Of a stretch of 64,000 nt of DNA, positions 8,953 to 16,984 are shown piece by piece; position 1 is the stretch's first letter; each line of letters starts with the position of its first letter. Made by a program: the position numbers and the translations under genes. The stretch is from VAZQ01 sp035293945. GTDB taxonomy: Bacteria; Pseudomonadota; Alphaproteobacteria; Rhizobiales; Xanthobacteraceae. The stretch is taken from NCBI GenBank assembly GCA_035293945.1, contig DATGLV010000011.1:1-64000 (forward strand), in the 5' to 3' direction. The notes beneath the pieces are model-generated. The model worked only from the letters and a program-made list of their open reading frames with translations. It searched no databases and was not told the DNA's origin.

Positions 8953-9195
8953 CAGACCCGAGAGTTTCAACCACAGGCGCAGAGATCGTTCCTGCGCAAG
9001 CAGTAACCCATACCGCGACGCGCCCTCGCATTCGCGGAGGTTTATGGGTCGCGGCTCTCCGCTGCGCGCGGCCGGGACGACTCGCCTGGAAAGACCCGCT
9101 GTCTTGATATCTACGGGCCTTGAGCCGGGACCATTCCACACGTAGGAGTCCGCGGCGGTCTCGTGGGCAATTTCGGGACAGGAGAAACACGTTCG

Positions 9196-10077
9196 ATGCC
9201 TCGCGGTCTTGATCATGTCGTCCATGCAGTGCGCAACCTCGACGCGGCTGCCGATCTCTACCGGCGGCTTGGCTTCACGGTCGGGCCGCGCAATCGCCAT
9301 CCCTGGGGCACGCACAATAACATCGTGCAGCTACCCGGATTCTTCATCGAGCTGCTTGCAGTCGTGGAGCCCGACAAGCTGGGCGGGGAAGGTATTGCGG
9401 AACTGTTCGGACGCTTCAATCAGAGATTCCTGCAAAGCCAGGAGGGGCTCTCCTTTCTGATGCTGGAAAGTCCGCTCGCCGGGGCCGATGCCCGCGATTT
9501 CGGGGTTGCGGGGATCGCGCTCTCCTCGGCGCAGCGGTTCGAGCGCGAAGGCAAGGCCGCGGACGGCAGCCCCGTGACGCTCGGCTTCTCGCTTGCTTTT
9601 GCGCGCGATGGCCGCGCCCCTCAAATCGGCTTTGCGACATGCCAGCAGCTCAATTCGCAGAGCTTCTGGAATCCGGCGCTACAGCAGCACCGTAATGGAG
9701 CAAGCGCCATCGCAGGCGCTGTGATCGTCGCCGAAAATCCGAGCGACCATCACATCTTCCTCTCGGCCTTCACGGGCGAGCGCGAGCTCAACGCGACCTC
9801 AGGGGCCGTGACGGCGCGTACGCCGCGCGGCGACCTCAGCGTCATGGACGATGCTGCCTTCCGCAGTCATTTCGGCGTGGCGCCACCTGACCTTTCGGGC
9901 GGCGCACGGCTTGCGGCCATTCGCTTTGCGGTGCGCGAGCAGGGTGTCCTCACTGCGACGCTCACGGCCGGCGAGATTTCGCATGCAACGCATATGGGGC
10001 AGGTCGTGGTGCCGCCGCAGGCCGCCATGGGCGCAACCCTGGTCTTCGCCTCCGCTGGCGGCGGCGCCAATAGTTGA
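9196..10077 (+). CDS. VOC family, glyoxalase-like domain protein
   Basis: 293 residues beginning MPRGLDHVVHAVRNLDAAADLYRRLGFTVG, the start of a glyoxalase-like (PF13468-type) domain with the metal-site His in DHVVHAV. GTHNNIVQLPGFFIELLAV supplies the next strand and acidic ligand. A second, more divergent module follows (GAVIVAENPSDHHIFLSAFTG). GGAGA lies about 10 bases before the ATG. It overlaps or abuts the kdsA start, so the two are probably translated from one mRNA. The specific reaction is unknown. Confidence 0.82.
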   Translation: MPRGLDHVVHAVRNLDAAADLYRRLGFTVGPRNRHPWGTHNNIVQLPGFFIELLAVVEPDKLGGEGIAELFGRFNQRFLQSQEGLSFLMLESPLAGADARDFGVAGIALSSAQRFEREGKAADGSPVTLGFSLAFARDGRAPQIGFATCQQLNSQSFWNPALQQHRNGASAIAGAVIVAENPSDHHIFLSAFTGERELNATSGAVTARTPRGDLSVMDDAAFRSHFGVAPPDLSGGARLAAIRFAVREQGVLTATLTAGEISHATHMGQVVVPPQAAMGATLVFASAGGGANS

Positions 10078-10097
10078 CCGTTCTTCGGTCGGGCGGC

Positions 10098-10979
10098 ATG
10101 GTCCCGCCCATGGACGTGAAATACAGCAATAACTCGCTGCCTGACCCGGTGGTCGCCGTCGGTGGCGCGCGTTTCGGCAATGACCTGCCGCTCGCGCTGA
10201 TCGCCGGTCCGTGCGCGCTCGAAAGCCGCGCGCATGCGCTGGAGATGGCTTCGGCCTTGAAGGAGGTGACCGCGCGGCTCGGCATTGGCTTCGTCTACAA
10301 GACCTCCTTCGACAAGGCGAACCGCACCAGCGCTTCCAGCGCACGCGGGCTCGGGCTTGAAGCGGCCCTGCCGATCTTTGCCGACATCCGCGCGTTGGGC
10401 TTGCCGGTCCTGACCGACGTGCATGAAACGCAGCAATGCGCGCTCCTCGCCGAGGTGGTCGACGTGCTGCAGATCCCCGCGTTTCTCTGCCGGCAGACCG
10501 ACTTGCTCATCGCCGCCGCCGCAACCGGGCGGGCCGTCAATGTCAAGAAGGGACAGTTTTTGGCGCCCTGGGATATGGCCAACGTGGTCGCCAAGATCAC
10601 CGGCGCCGGAAATCCAAAGGTATTGGTGACCGAACGCGGCGTCTCGTTCGGCTACAACACGCTGGTCTCCGATATGCGCGCGCTGCCGATCCTCGCACGC
10701 ACAACGCACGCACCGGTGATCTTCGATGCAACCCATTCGGTTCAGCAGCCGGGCGGCAGGGGCACGGCATCGGGCGGCGAGCGTGAGTTCGTTCCGGTGC
10801 TGGCGCGCGCCGCGGTCGCGGTTGGCATTGCGGGCGTCTTCGTCGAGACCCACCAAGACCCGGACCGTGCTCCCTCCGACGGACCAAATATGATGCCGCT
10901 CAAGGAGATGGAGCCGCTCCTTCGCACCTTGATGCAGTTCGACAAGCTGGCTAAGGGCCAGGCGACATCCCCTGCCTAG
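10098..10979 (+). CDS. kdsA: 3-deoxy-8-phosphooctulonate (KDO-8-P) synthase
   Basis: 293 residues from this start. It condenses phosphoenolpyruvate with arabinose-5-phosphate, the first committed step to the KDO of lipopolysaccharide. Motifs are LIAGPCALES, GIGFVYKTSFDKANRTS, LPVLTDVHE, DVLQIPAFLCRQTDLL, VNVKKGQFLAPWDM, VTERGVSFGYN and FDATHSVQQPGG. Cys39 in AGPCALES is the position that is Cys in metal-dependent and Asn in metal-independent enzymes, so this should be the metal-dependent type. The start is uncertain: TTG 10074 (overlapping the previous stop), ATG 10098 or ATG 10110 are all in frame; the conserved fold begins after all three. The stop codon lies within a palindromic repeat. 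Confidence 0.95.
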   Translation: MVPPMDVKYSNNSLPDPVVAVGGARFGNDLPLALIAGPCALESRAHALEMASALKEVTARLGIGFVYKTSFDKANRTSASSARGLGLEAALPIFADIRALGLPVLTDVHETQQCALLAEVVDVLQIPAFLCRQTDLLIAAAATGRAVNVKKGQFLAPWDMANVVAKITGAGNPKVLVTERGVSFGYNTLVSDMRALPILARTTHAPVIFDATHSVQQPGGRGTASGGEREFVPVLARAAVAVGIAGVFVETHQDPDRAPSDGPNMMPLKEMEPLLRTLMQFDKLAKGQATSPA

Positions 10980-11085
10980 TCATGCCCGGCTTTATGCGCT
11001 TTATGCCGGGCATCCACGTCTTTCTTGCCGCGTGGCGTTGAAAACGTGGATGGCCGGGACAAGCCAGGACAAGCCCAGCCATGAC
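10978..11085. repeat. about 108-bp palindromic intergenic element (family A), copy 2, reverse orientation
   Basis: AGTCATG...CATGACT ends and two hairpins, ATGCCCGGC...GCCGGGCAT and ATGGCCGGGAC...paired with the right end. Read on the minus strand it matches the element at 6502-6616 over most of its length. It begins inside the kdsA stop codon and ends about 30 bases before the first residues that look like MFS transporter coding sequence. Confidence 0.85.
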
Positions 11086-11160
11086 TCCGATTGGAGCTAA
11101 TCCGCGGCAACAAACATCGAGAGCCAACCCATTTTCACGACCCTCAGAATTGTCAGCCTG

Positions 11161-12297
11161 GTGGTGTTTGCCTCCACCATCTTCAACCGCGCGGTCGATC
11201 CGCTGGTGCCGAAGATCGCAGCCGACCTCGCCATCGATGTGAAGACCGCCGCGCTCCTGTCGAGCGCGTTCACGTTTCCGTATGCGCTGGTGCAGCCGGT
11301 GCTGGGCGCGTTCGGCGATCATTTCGGCAAGACCAGGCTGATGACGTTCTGCCTGCTGGTCGTGGCTCTGACGACCATCGTGTGCGCGATGGCGACAAGC
11401 TTCTCGCTCTTGGTGGCGATGCGTGTCGTTGCCGGATGCGTGGCCGGCGGCCTGTTTCCGATCGGGCTCGCGCTGATTGGCGATCTTGTACCCGTGCATG
11501 AGCGCCAAGTCGCGATCGGCCGGCTGCTCGCGGTCGCCCTCACCGGCAACCTGCTCGGCGCGTCCATTGCGGGTGTGATCGCCGACTTCGCCGGCTGGCA
11601 GGGCGTGTTTGGTTCGTTCGGGCTTTTTGCCCTGATCGTGACCGGCGCTGCCTATTGGGCGCTGCGCAGCCACACGGAACCGAAGCATCCGCCGTTGCGG
11701 CTCGACTCGGTCGTCGCCGGCTTCCGCAGCGTGTTCGCCGATCCGCGCGCCAAGGTCTGCTTCGGCTCCGTGTTCCTGGAGGGCATCTTCATCCACGGGG
11801 TTTTTCCCTACGTGGCGTTGCTGCTGCTTATGACCGGGGAGATGCGCGCCGCCATTGCGGGCCTCGTCATCGCCGGCTTCGGCCTCGGCGGAGTGGTCTA
11901 TTCGATGCTGGTGCCGATCCTGGTCGCCCGCATTGCCCAGCCGGTCCTCATGATCACCGGCGGCAGCATCGCTGCCGCCATGCTGGTGACGATCGGCCTG
12001 GGCCTGCCCTGGTGGGCGCAATTCGCCGTCTTTGGCGGGCTGGGATTCGGCTTTTACCTGCTCCACGGCTCGATCCATGTGCACGTGACCGAGCTCTCGC
12101 CCAAGGCACGGGGTGCCGCGGCATCCCTGCATTCGAGCACATTCTATCTCGGGCAGGCCGTGGGACCGATCTACTACGGCTTCACCTTCACGCATGGCGA
12201 GGTAAGCATGAGCCTTATTGCCGGCGCGCTCGTGGTGTTCGCAGTGGGCCTTGTCTGCGCCAAGCTGCTGCGGCACGCGCGAGCGAGCGGGCACTAG
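11161..12297 (+). CDS. MFS family transporter
   Basis: 378 residues from the first standard start (GTG at 11161), with about 12 hydrophobic segments. The cytoplasmic loop GDHFGKTRLM between TM2 and TM3 is the MFS motif A equivalent, and VPVHERQVAIGR follows TM4. The substrate is unknown; the sequence resembles the drug/sugar-exporter branch. The start is doubtful: the frame is open back to a TAA at 11098, and IFTTLRIVSL just upstream of GTG 11161 would complete TM1, yet no ATG, GTG or TTG lies there. The real start may be non-standard, or the gene may have lost its start next to the palindromic element. The neighbour downstream is the SDR cluster, with a 160-base gap. Confidence 0.85.
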   Translation: MVFASTIFNRAVDPLVPKIAADLAIDVKTAALLSSAFTFPYALVQPVLGAFGDHFGKTRLMTFCLLVVALTTIVCAMATSFSLLVAMRVVAGCVAGGLFPIGLALIGDLVPVHERQVAIGRLLAVALTGNLLGASIAGVIADFAGWQGVFGSFGLFALIVTGAAYWALRSHTEPKHPPLRLDSVVAGFRSVFADPRAKVCFGSVFLEGIFIHGVFPYVALLLLMTGEMRAAIAGLVIAGFGLGGVVYSMLVPILVARIAQPVLMITGGSIAAAMLVTIGLGLPWWAQFAVFGGLGFGFYLLHGSIHVHVTELSPKARGAAASLHSSTFYLGQAVGPIYYGFTFTHGEVSMSLIAGALVVFAVGLVCAKLLRHARASGH

Positions 12298-12337
12298 CGC
12301 ATGTTACGATCGAAAAGACTCACTCAGTCGTCACCCG

Positions 12338-12373
12338 CGGGCATAGCCCGTCGAAGTCGGGCACGAGACGCCC
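12338..12373. repeat. 36-bp dispersed repeat (family C), copy 2
   Basis: The reverse complement of this 36-mer starts GGGCGTCT and contains TTCGACGGGCTATG, matching the copy at 2571-2606 at both ends with a divergent middle. It lies between the MFS gene and the SDR gene. Confidence 0.7.
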
Positions 12374-12396
12374 TGATGACTTTCGCAAGAAGATGG

Positions 12397-12419
12397 ATTG
12401 CCGGGTCAAGCCCGGCAAT
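12397..12419. repeat. short palindromic element
   Basis: ATTGCCGGG-TCAAG-CCCGGCAAT forms a perfect 9-bp stem with a 5-base loop in the leader of the SDR gene. It resembles a half copy of the family A palindromes (compare 63611-63634). There is no T-run, so it is not a typical terminator. Confidence 0.6.
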
Positions 12420-12457
12420 GAAGCTGAAGTGGATCAAGACCTGGCGGCGAGCAAAGC

Positions 12458-13240
12458 ATGTCCGAAGATGGCATATCGCGCGATGGATTAAAGAAGGGCG
12501 ATGTCGTCGTGGTCACTGGCGGCAGCGGCGGCTTCGGCCAGGCGTTTGCCCGCCGGTTCGCCCGCATGGGCGCGAAGGTCGCGATCTGGGACATCGACAC
12601 CTCAGCCGGCGAGGAGATTGCGCACCGGCTCGGCGCCGAAGGCGGCGTTGCTTCCTTCATCAAGGTCGATCTGGGAATCCGGGCAGAAATCGAAGCGGCG
12701 GTCGCGCGCACACTGAAAGATCTCGGCACTCCCTACTGCATCATCAACAATGCCAGCATCTATCCGCGTGCCAGCCTGATTGATCTCGCACCGGAGATCT
12801 GGGAGCAAGCCTGCAGGATAAACATCACGGCTCCCTTTTTGATTCTACGCGCGTTCGGACCCAGAATGATCGGCCAAGGGCGTGGCGTTATGATCAACAT
12901 CGCATCCGGGCGAGCCATCGAAGGCGCCCCCGATGGGGCGGCCTATGCGTGCACCAAGGCTGCGATCCTGTCGCTCACCAAAAGCCTGGCGCTCGAATGG
13001 GCCAAGCACAACATCCGCGTCAATGGGATCATTCCCGGCGTGTCGCTGACCGCGCAGCCGCTCGAGGCTGGCATCTCGCGCGAAGAGCTGATCGAGCGCG
13101 GAGCCAAGACCATACCGCTCGGCCGCATCGGATACCCGGAGGATGTGGCAGGGCTTGCGGCCTTCCTGGCAAGCGCAGATGCTGCTTACATGACCGGGCA
13201 GGGCCTGGCCATCAATGGCGGAAGGGTTTTGGTTCCGTGA
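12458..13240 (+). CDS. short-chain dehydrogenase/reductase (SDR)
   Basis: 260 residues, classical SDR. The NAD(P)-binding motif is TGGSGGFG (20-27). IINNASIYP is the NNAG equivalent. The catalytic Ser lies in NIASGRAIEG, with Tyr163 and Lys167 in YACTKAAI. The acid after the second beta strand (WDIDTSAGEE) favours NAD(H). It should oxidise or reduce a hydroxyl or keto group on an unknown substrate. It is the first gene of a tight same-strand set: the Bug receptor starts inside its stop codon (GTGA overlap), followed by a hydrolase, a Kelch protein and an alpha/beta hydrolase. Confidence 0.92.
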   Translation: MSEDGISRDGLKKGDVVVVTGGSGGFGQAFARRFARMGAKVAIWDIDTSAGEEIAHRLGAEGGVASFIKVDLGIRAEIEAAVARTLKDLGTPYCIINNASIYPRASLIDLAPEIWEQACRINITAPFLILRAFGPRMIGQGRGVMINIASGRAIEGAPDGAAYACTKAAILSLTKSLALEWAKHNIRVNGIIPGVSLTAQPLEAGISREELIERGAKTIPLGRIGYPEDVAGLAAFLASADAAYMTGQGLAINGGRVLVP

Positions 13241-14286
13241 TTAGGCCATCCCGCTCCCTGAGCTTGAAGATGTGCTTCGCGCTCGGGCTCTCAATAGCCT
13301 CCGCCGCCGGCGCGGTGGCTGCCGATGACCCGGTTGCCGCTTTCTATCGCGGCCGCACCGTCGAGGCGATTGTCGGCTACACGCCGGGCTCTACGTTCGA
13401 GTTCTATATGCGCGCTTTTGCGCCTTACTTCGCGCGCCACATTCCGGGCAATCCGACCATCATCGTCCAGCATATGCCGGGTGCGGGGTCGCTCAAGGCG
13501 ACTGCCTATCTCGCAAGCCTCGCACCCAAGGACGGTTCGGTCATCGGCATCATCAACCCGGTCAATACCGTCGAGCCCCTGCTGGATCCGGCAAATGCCA
13601 GGTTCGATCCCCTGACCTTCCGGTGGATCGGCAGCCTCAACGCCGAAATCTCGACCTGCGCCTTCTGGAGTCGGGACCTGAAAACACTTGCCGATCTCAA
13701 GCGCCGTGAGGTCGTGCTCGGCTCGACCGGCCCCTCCTCCGGCTCGACCGTCGACGCCCGCGTGCTCGGAGCGCTCGGCGGATTGAAATTCAAGATCGTC
13801 ACGAGCTATCCGGGCCTTGCAGAGGTGCGCCTTGCCGCCGAGCGCGGCGAGGTCGATGGCCATTGCGGGCTGCAAGTCTCCGCCATCAAATCTCTCCTGT
13901 GGGATGACTTTAGGGCGGGCAAGTTTTCGGTGCCGGTGCAGATGGGGCTGCGCAAGCATCCCGATATGCCCGATGTCCCCAATGCGTATGATCTTGCGGC
14001 CACCGAGGAGGATCGCGCGCTGTTTCGCCTCAACTTCGGACCGTGGTCCTTCGGCCGCCCGCTGCTGGCGCCTCCCGGCACGCCCGCGGATCGCGTCCAG
14101 GCCCTGCGCGCAGCTTTCACGGACGCGGTCGCAGACCCGGAGTTCCTGGCCGAGGCGAAAAAATTGAACATGGAGGTGCAGCCGACCTCCGCGGAGACGA
14201 TCGAGCATCTGGTGGCCGAAATCCTGCGGACCCCGATGTCGGTTGTCGAGCGCGCACGTGTGCTGCTGGGCGTGCAAAACCGGTAG
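13237..14286 (+). CDS. tripartite tricarboxylate transporter substrate-binding protein (Bug family)
   Basis: 349 residues. The GTG at 13237 overlaps the SDR stop by four bases and gives a complete signal peptide (MIRPSRSLSLKMCFALGLSI, AVAA cleavage near residue 29). The mature domain has the Bug patterns VEAIVGYTPGSTFEFYMRAFAPYF, IPGNPTIIVQHMPGAGS and APKDGSVIGIINP. These periplasmic receptors bind carboxylates, nicotinate-like rings or amides with high affinity and usually work with TctA/TctB membrane subunits, which are absent here. The tight coupling to an SDR and an isochorismatase-like hydrolase suggests the ligand is their substrate or a related inducer (inference). An ATG at 13270 would cut the signal peptide. 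Confidence 0.88.
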   Translation: MIRPSRSLSLKMCFALGLSIASAAGAVAADDPVAAFYRGRTVEAIVGYTPGSTFEFYMRAFAPYFARHIPGNPTIIVQHMPGAGSLKATAYLASLAPKDGSVIGIINPVNTVEPLLDPANARFDPLTFRWIGSLNAEISTCAFWSRDLKTLADLKRREVVLGSTGPSSGSTVDARVLGALGGLKFKIVTSYPGLAEVRLAAERGEVDGHCGLQVSAIKSLLWDDFRAGKFSVPVQMGLRKHPDMPDVPNAYDLAATEEDRALFRLNFGPWSFGRPLLAPPGTPADRVQALRAAFTDAVADPEFLAEAKKLNMEVQPTSAETIEHLVAEILRTPMSVVERARVLLGVQNR

Positions 14287-14380
14287 GACCGGCGACCTAC
14301 GCTTGGCGGCGAGTGCAGGTTTACAACCCTCGGGCTGCGCGCTTACGCTTTCTCGACTGATCAATGAGGCAGCGCCGCAA

Positions 14381-15094
14381 ATGACCGACGATTTCGAGGA
14401 TCACTGCTGGAAGGACATCGTTTCACCCGAGGACCTTGAGACCTACGCGTTCTACCGGCGCAAGACTTTCATCGGCCCGGCACCGGCGCTGCTCGCCATC
14501 GATCTTTATGAAGTGGTCTATGCCGGAGGCGCACAGCCGCCGCACGTGCTTGCTCGCACCCATCCGAATTCTTGCGGCGAATATGCGCATGCGGCAATCA
14601 AGCCGACGCAGCGCCTGTTGGCTGCTGCGCGCACGGCCGGCCTTCCGGTCTTCTATTCCACCGGCGACACGCGTGCGGGAAGCCGGCCCGGCTTTGTGGC
14701 AGCGACCAAGCGCAATCGTCCTCCGGTCAATCCGGCCGACTACGCGATCCGGCCGGAGTTCAAGCCGGAGCCTGACGATGTGATCATCACCAAGCAGCGG
14801 GCGAGCGTCTTTTTCGGCACGCCGCTGATGGCGCATCTGACGCAACTCGGCATCAGGACGCTGATCGTCTGCGGGGAAAGCACCTCCGGCTGCGTGCGCG
14901 CCTCGGCGGTAGATGCCTATTCCAACGGCCTGCACGTGGTCCTGGTCGAGGAGTGTTGCTTCGATCGCTGCCTCTTGTCCCACAAGATCAATCTGTTCGA
15001 CATGCATCACAAATACGTCGACGTGATGCATCTGGCGGAGGTGGTCGCGCACCTCGAGACGCTGGCTCCGAAGCGTGTGAAGCTGGCGGGCTGA
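14381..15094 (+). CDS. isochorismatase-like cysteine hydrolase
   Basis: 237 residues. The catalytic triad of the family is visible: Asp41 in LLAIDLYE, Lys138 in IITKQRASVF and Cys171 in CGESTSGCVRASAVDA. VFYSTGDTR and the cis-peptide region before the cysteine fit N-carbamoylsarcosine amidase and nicotinamidase relatives. Members hydrolyse amide or carbamoyl C-N bonds through a cysteine nucleophile. A role in breaking down a nitrogenous compound with the neighbouring SDR is plausible. The start at 14381 (MTDDFEDHCW) has TGAGG about 11 bases upstream. A further ATG lies upstream in frame but within the end of the previous gene. Confidence 0.88.
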   Translation: MTDDFEDHCWKDIVSPEDLETYAFYRRKTFIGPAPALLAIDLYEVVYAGGAQPPHVLARTHPNSCGEYAHAAIKPTQRLLAAARTAGLPVFYSTGDTRAGSRPGFVAATKRNRPPVNPADYAIRPEFKPEPDDVIITKQRASVFFGTPLMAHLTQLGIRTLIVCGESTSGCVRASAVDAYSNGLHVVLVEECCFDRCLLSHKINLFDMHHKYVDVMHLAEVVAHLETLAPKRVKLAG

Positions 15095-15101
15095 CGTTCA
15101 C

Positions 15102-16085
15102 ATGCGGCGCGGAGCCTCCCTGTTTTGCTGCCTGTGCCTCGCGGCCGCCGCGATCGCGCCCGCGCTCATCACGGTATCGGCCAAATCCCAGCCGTTGAGC
15201 CTGCCGGGGAGCTGGGCTGCGAAGGCCCCGCTCCCGGTCGCGCGCAACGAGGTGGCCGCAGTCGTCCTCAACGACAAGATCTATGTGCTGGGCGGCAGCT
15301 ACCCCAAGCAAAAATACGATGTCGCGGACAATGACGAATACGATCCCGCGCTCGACAGATGGCGCGCGCGGGCTCCCATGCCGCACGGTTTCAACCATGT
15401 GGGCGCTGCGGCGCTCAACGGTAAAATCTATGTCTTCGGCGGGTTCATCGGCTCAAACCATGCCGGCGTCATCGACAGCGCATTTGCATATGACCCGGCG
15501 TCCGATACCTGGGCAGCGCTGCCTCCGCTCTCCAGCCCGCGCGGCTCGGTTGCGGTCGCGGCGGTGGCCGGCAAGGTGCATGCGCTCGGCGGCCGCAAGA
15601 ACGAGAACGAGGTGGTCACAGCCCACGAGGTCTATGACCCGGCGACCAACAAATGGAGTGCGGCAGCGCCGCTTCCGCGCGGCCGCGACCACATGGCCGC
15701 CGTGACGGTCGACGGAAAGATTCATCTGGTCGGAGGCCGCTATGGCGCCAACGAGGACATGAGCGGCCTGCACGACATCTATGATCCAGCGAGCAACACA
15801 TGGACCTCCGCGCCGCTGCTCCCCACGCCCCGCGGGGGCGGCGCAGGCACGCTGTTCCAGAACATGATCGTGTTTCTCGGCGGCGAGGACGACAAGCGCA
15901 CTTACGACGAAAACGAGGCCTTCGACCTCACGAGCAACCGCTGGATCAAGCTCGCCCCGATGCCGACCGGCCGGCATGGCTTCGGCGCTGCGGCGGTGGG
16001 CAAGTATCTTTACATCACCAGCGGTGCGAAGGGCCGGGGCGCCGACGATCCAACCAACGAGCTGTTGGCTTTCAGCCTGCCATAA
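15102..16085 (+). CDS. secreted Kelch-repeat beta-propeller protein
   Basis: 327 residues: a signal peptide (hydrophobic 5-24, cleavage near residue 28), then about six Kelch repeats. Each has the pattern of a hydrophobic strand, GG, a spaced Tyr/Trp and DP-x-x-x-x-W; for example KIYVLGGSYPKQ, KIYVFGGFIG, KVHALGGRKNE, KIHLVGGRYG and MIVFLGGEDD, with YDPALDRW, YDPASDTW, YDPATNKW and YDPASNTW. It is probably periplasmic or exported and binds a partner or substrate; no catalytic function can be assigned. It follows the hydrolase by 7 bases and precedes the alpha/beta hydrolase by 17, so it belongs to the same transcript. Confidence 0.9.
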   Translation: MRRGASLFCCLCLAAAAIAPALITVSAKSQPLSLPGSWAAKAPLPVARNEVAAVVLNDKIYVLGGSYPKQKYDVADNDEYDPALDRWRARAPMPHGFNHVGAAALNGKIYVFGGFIGSNHAGVIDSAFAYDPASDTWAALPPLSSPRGSVAVAAVAGKVHALGGRKNENEVVTAHEVYDPATNKWSAAAPLPRGRDHMAAVTVDGKIHLVGGRYGANEDMSGLHDIYDPASNTWTSAPLLPTPRGGGAGTLFQNMIVFLGGEDDKRTYDENEAFDLTSNRWIKLAPMPTGRHGFGAAAVGKYLYITSGAKGRGADDPTNELLAFSLP

Positions 16086-16102
16086 AACCGGAGGGTTCGA
16101 AC

Positions 16103-16984
16103 ATGAGACGCCTTCCTATCATCCTGGTCGCATGTCTGCTCCTGGTCCTGACCCGCGCCGGCGCCGAGGAGGGCGCGCAGCCGGCCGGCAAGGATGTGAG
16201 CGTCTTCGGCTTCAAGCTGCACTATCTCGAAGCCGGCAGCGGCGCTCCGGTCATCCTGCTGCATGGCACCGGCGGCGAAGGCGCGCGCTGGATGCCGACT
16301 ATCCAGGGCCTCTCACAAAGCTTTCGCGTGATCGCGCTCGACCAGGTCGGGTTCGGCCAATCCGACAAGCCATTGACGATCTATCACACCGGCGTGTTCG
16401 CCGGCTTTCTCGGCCAATTCATGAAGGTCATTGGCGTGCCGAAGGCCACGCTCATCGGGCAGTCCATGGGCGCGGGCGTGGCGCTCTATCAGGCGGTGCA
16501 TCATCCCGAATTGGTCGACCGCTTGGTGCTGGTCGATGGCGGCGGTTATCGCACGTCAGGAGATCCGCCACCGGCCGCGCCCAATTGGCACAATCGGCAG
16601 ATCGCCAATGCCGGAACGCTCGAGGAGAGCCGCGAATATCTGGAGAAGCTCTACTACGACCACAGCTTCGTCACCGACCAGTTGGTCGAGCAGAACCTCA
16701 ATCTTCGCTTGCGCTCAGCCTACACGATCGAGAGCATGCAGACGGCGAATGAGCGCGGGCTCGGCGGTGTGAGCGAGAGCGAAGTGCGCGGCATTGCGGC
16801 GCCGACGCTGCTCATCTGGGGGAAGAACGACCCGCTATCGTCCCCGGCAAACGCAGATAAGCTCAACGGCGCGATCAAGAATTCGCGCAAAGTCCTGTTC
16901 GACAAGGCGGGCCACTATCCGTTCCTGGAGCACGCCGATAATTTCAATCAGGTGGTGCTGGAGTTCCTGAAGTCGCAGACTTGA
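16103..16984 (+). CDS. secreted alpha/beta-fold hydrolase
   Basis: 293 residues with a signal peptide (PIILVACLLLVLTRAGAEE). The alpha/beta hydrolase motifs are complete: oxyanion loop LLHGTGGEG, nucleophile Ser121 in GQSMGAG, acid Asp243 in GKNDPLS and His271 in KAGHYPF. The profile resembles C-C hydrolases and epoxide hydrolase/esterase relatives of aromatic degradation (the SDKP after FGQ is typical). CCGGAGGG precedes the ATG at a good distance. It is the last gene of the five-gene cluster and the second with a signal peptide, so part of the pathway may act in the periplasm. Confidence 0.9.
   Translation: MRRLPIILVACLLLVLTRAGAEEGAQPAGKDVSVFGFKLHYLEAGSGAPVILLHGTGGEGARWMPTIQGLSQSFRVIALDQVGFGQSDKPLTIYHTGVFAGFLGQFMKVIGVPKATLIGQSMGAGVALYQAVHHPELVDRLVLVDGGGYRTSGDPPPAAPNWHNRQIANAGTLEESREYLEKLYYDHSFVTDQLVEQNLNLRLRSAYTIESMQTANERGLGGVSESEVRGIAAPTLLIWGKNDPLSSPANADKLNGAIKNSRKVLFDKAGHYPFLEHADNFNQVVLEFLKSQT

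Noticed and set aside
10951..12294. Reverse open frame (447 codons) opposite the MFS transporter
   Set aside because: The sequence is His/Arg/Gln-rich and low-complexity, while the forward frame shows MFS helices and motif A.
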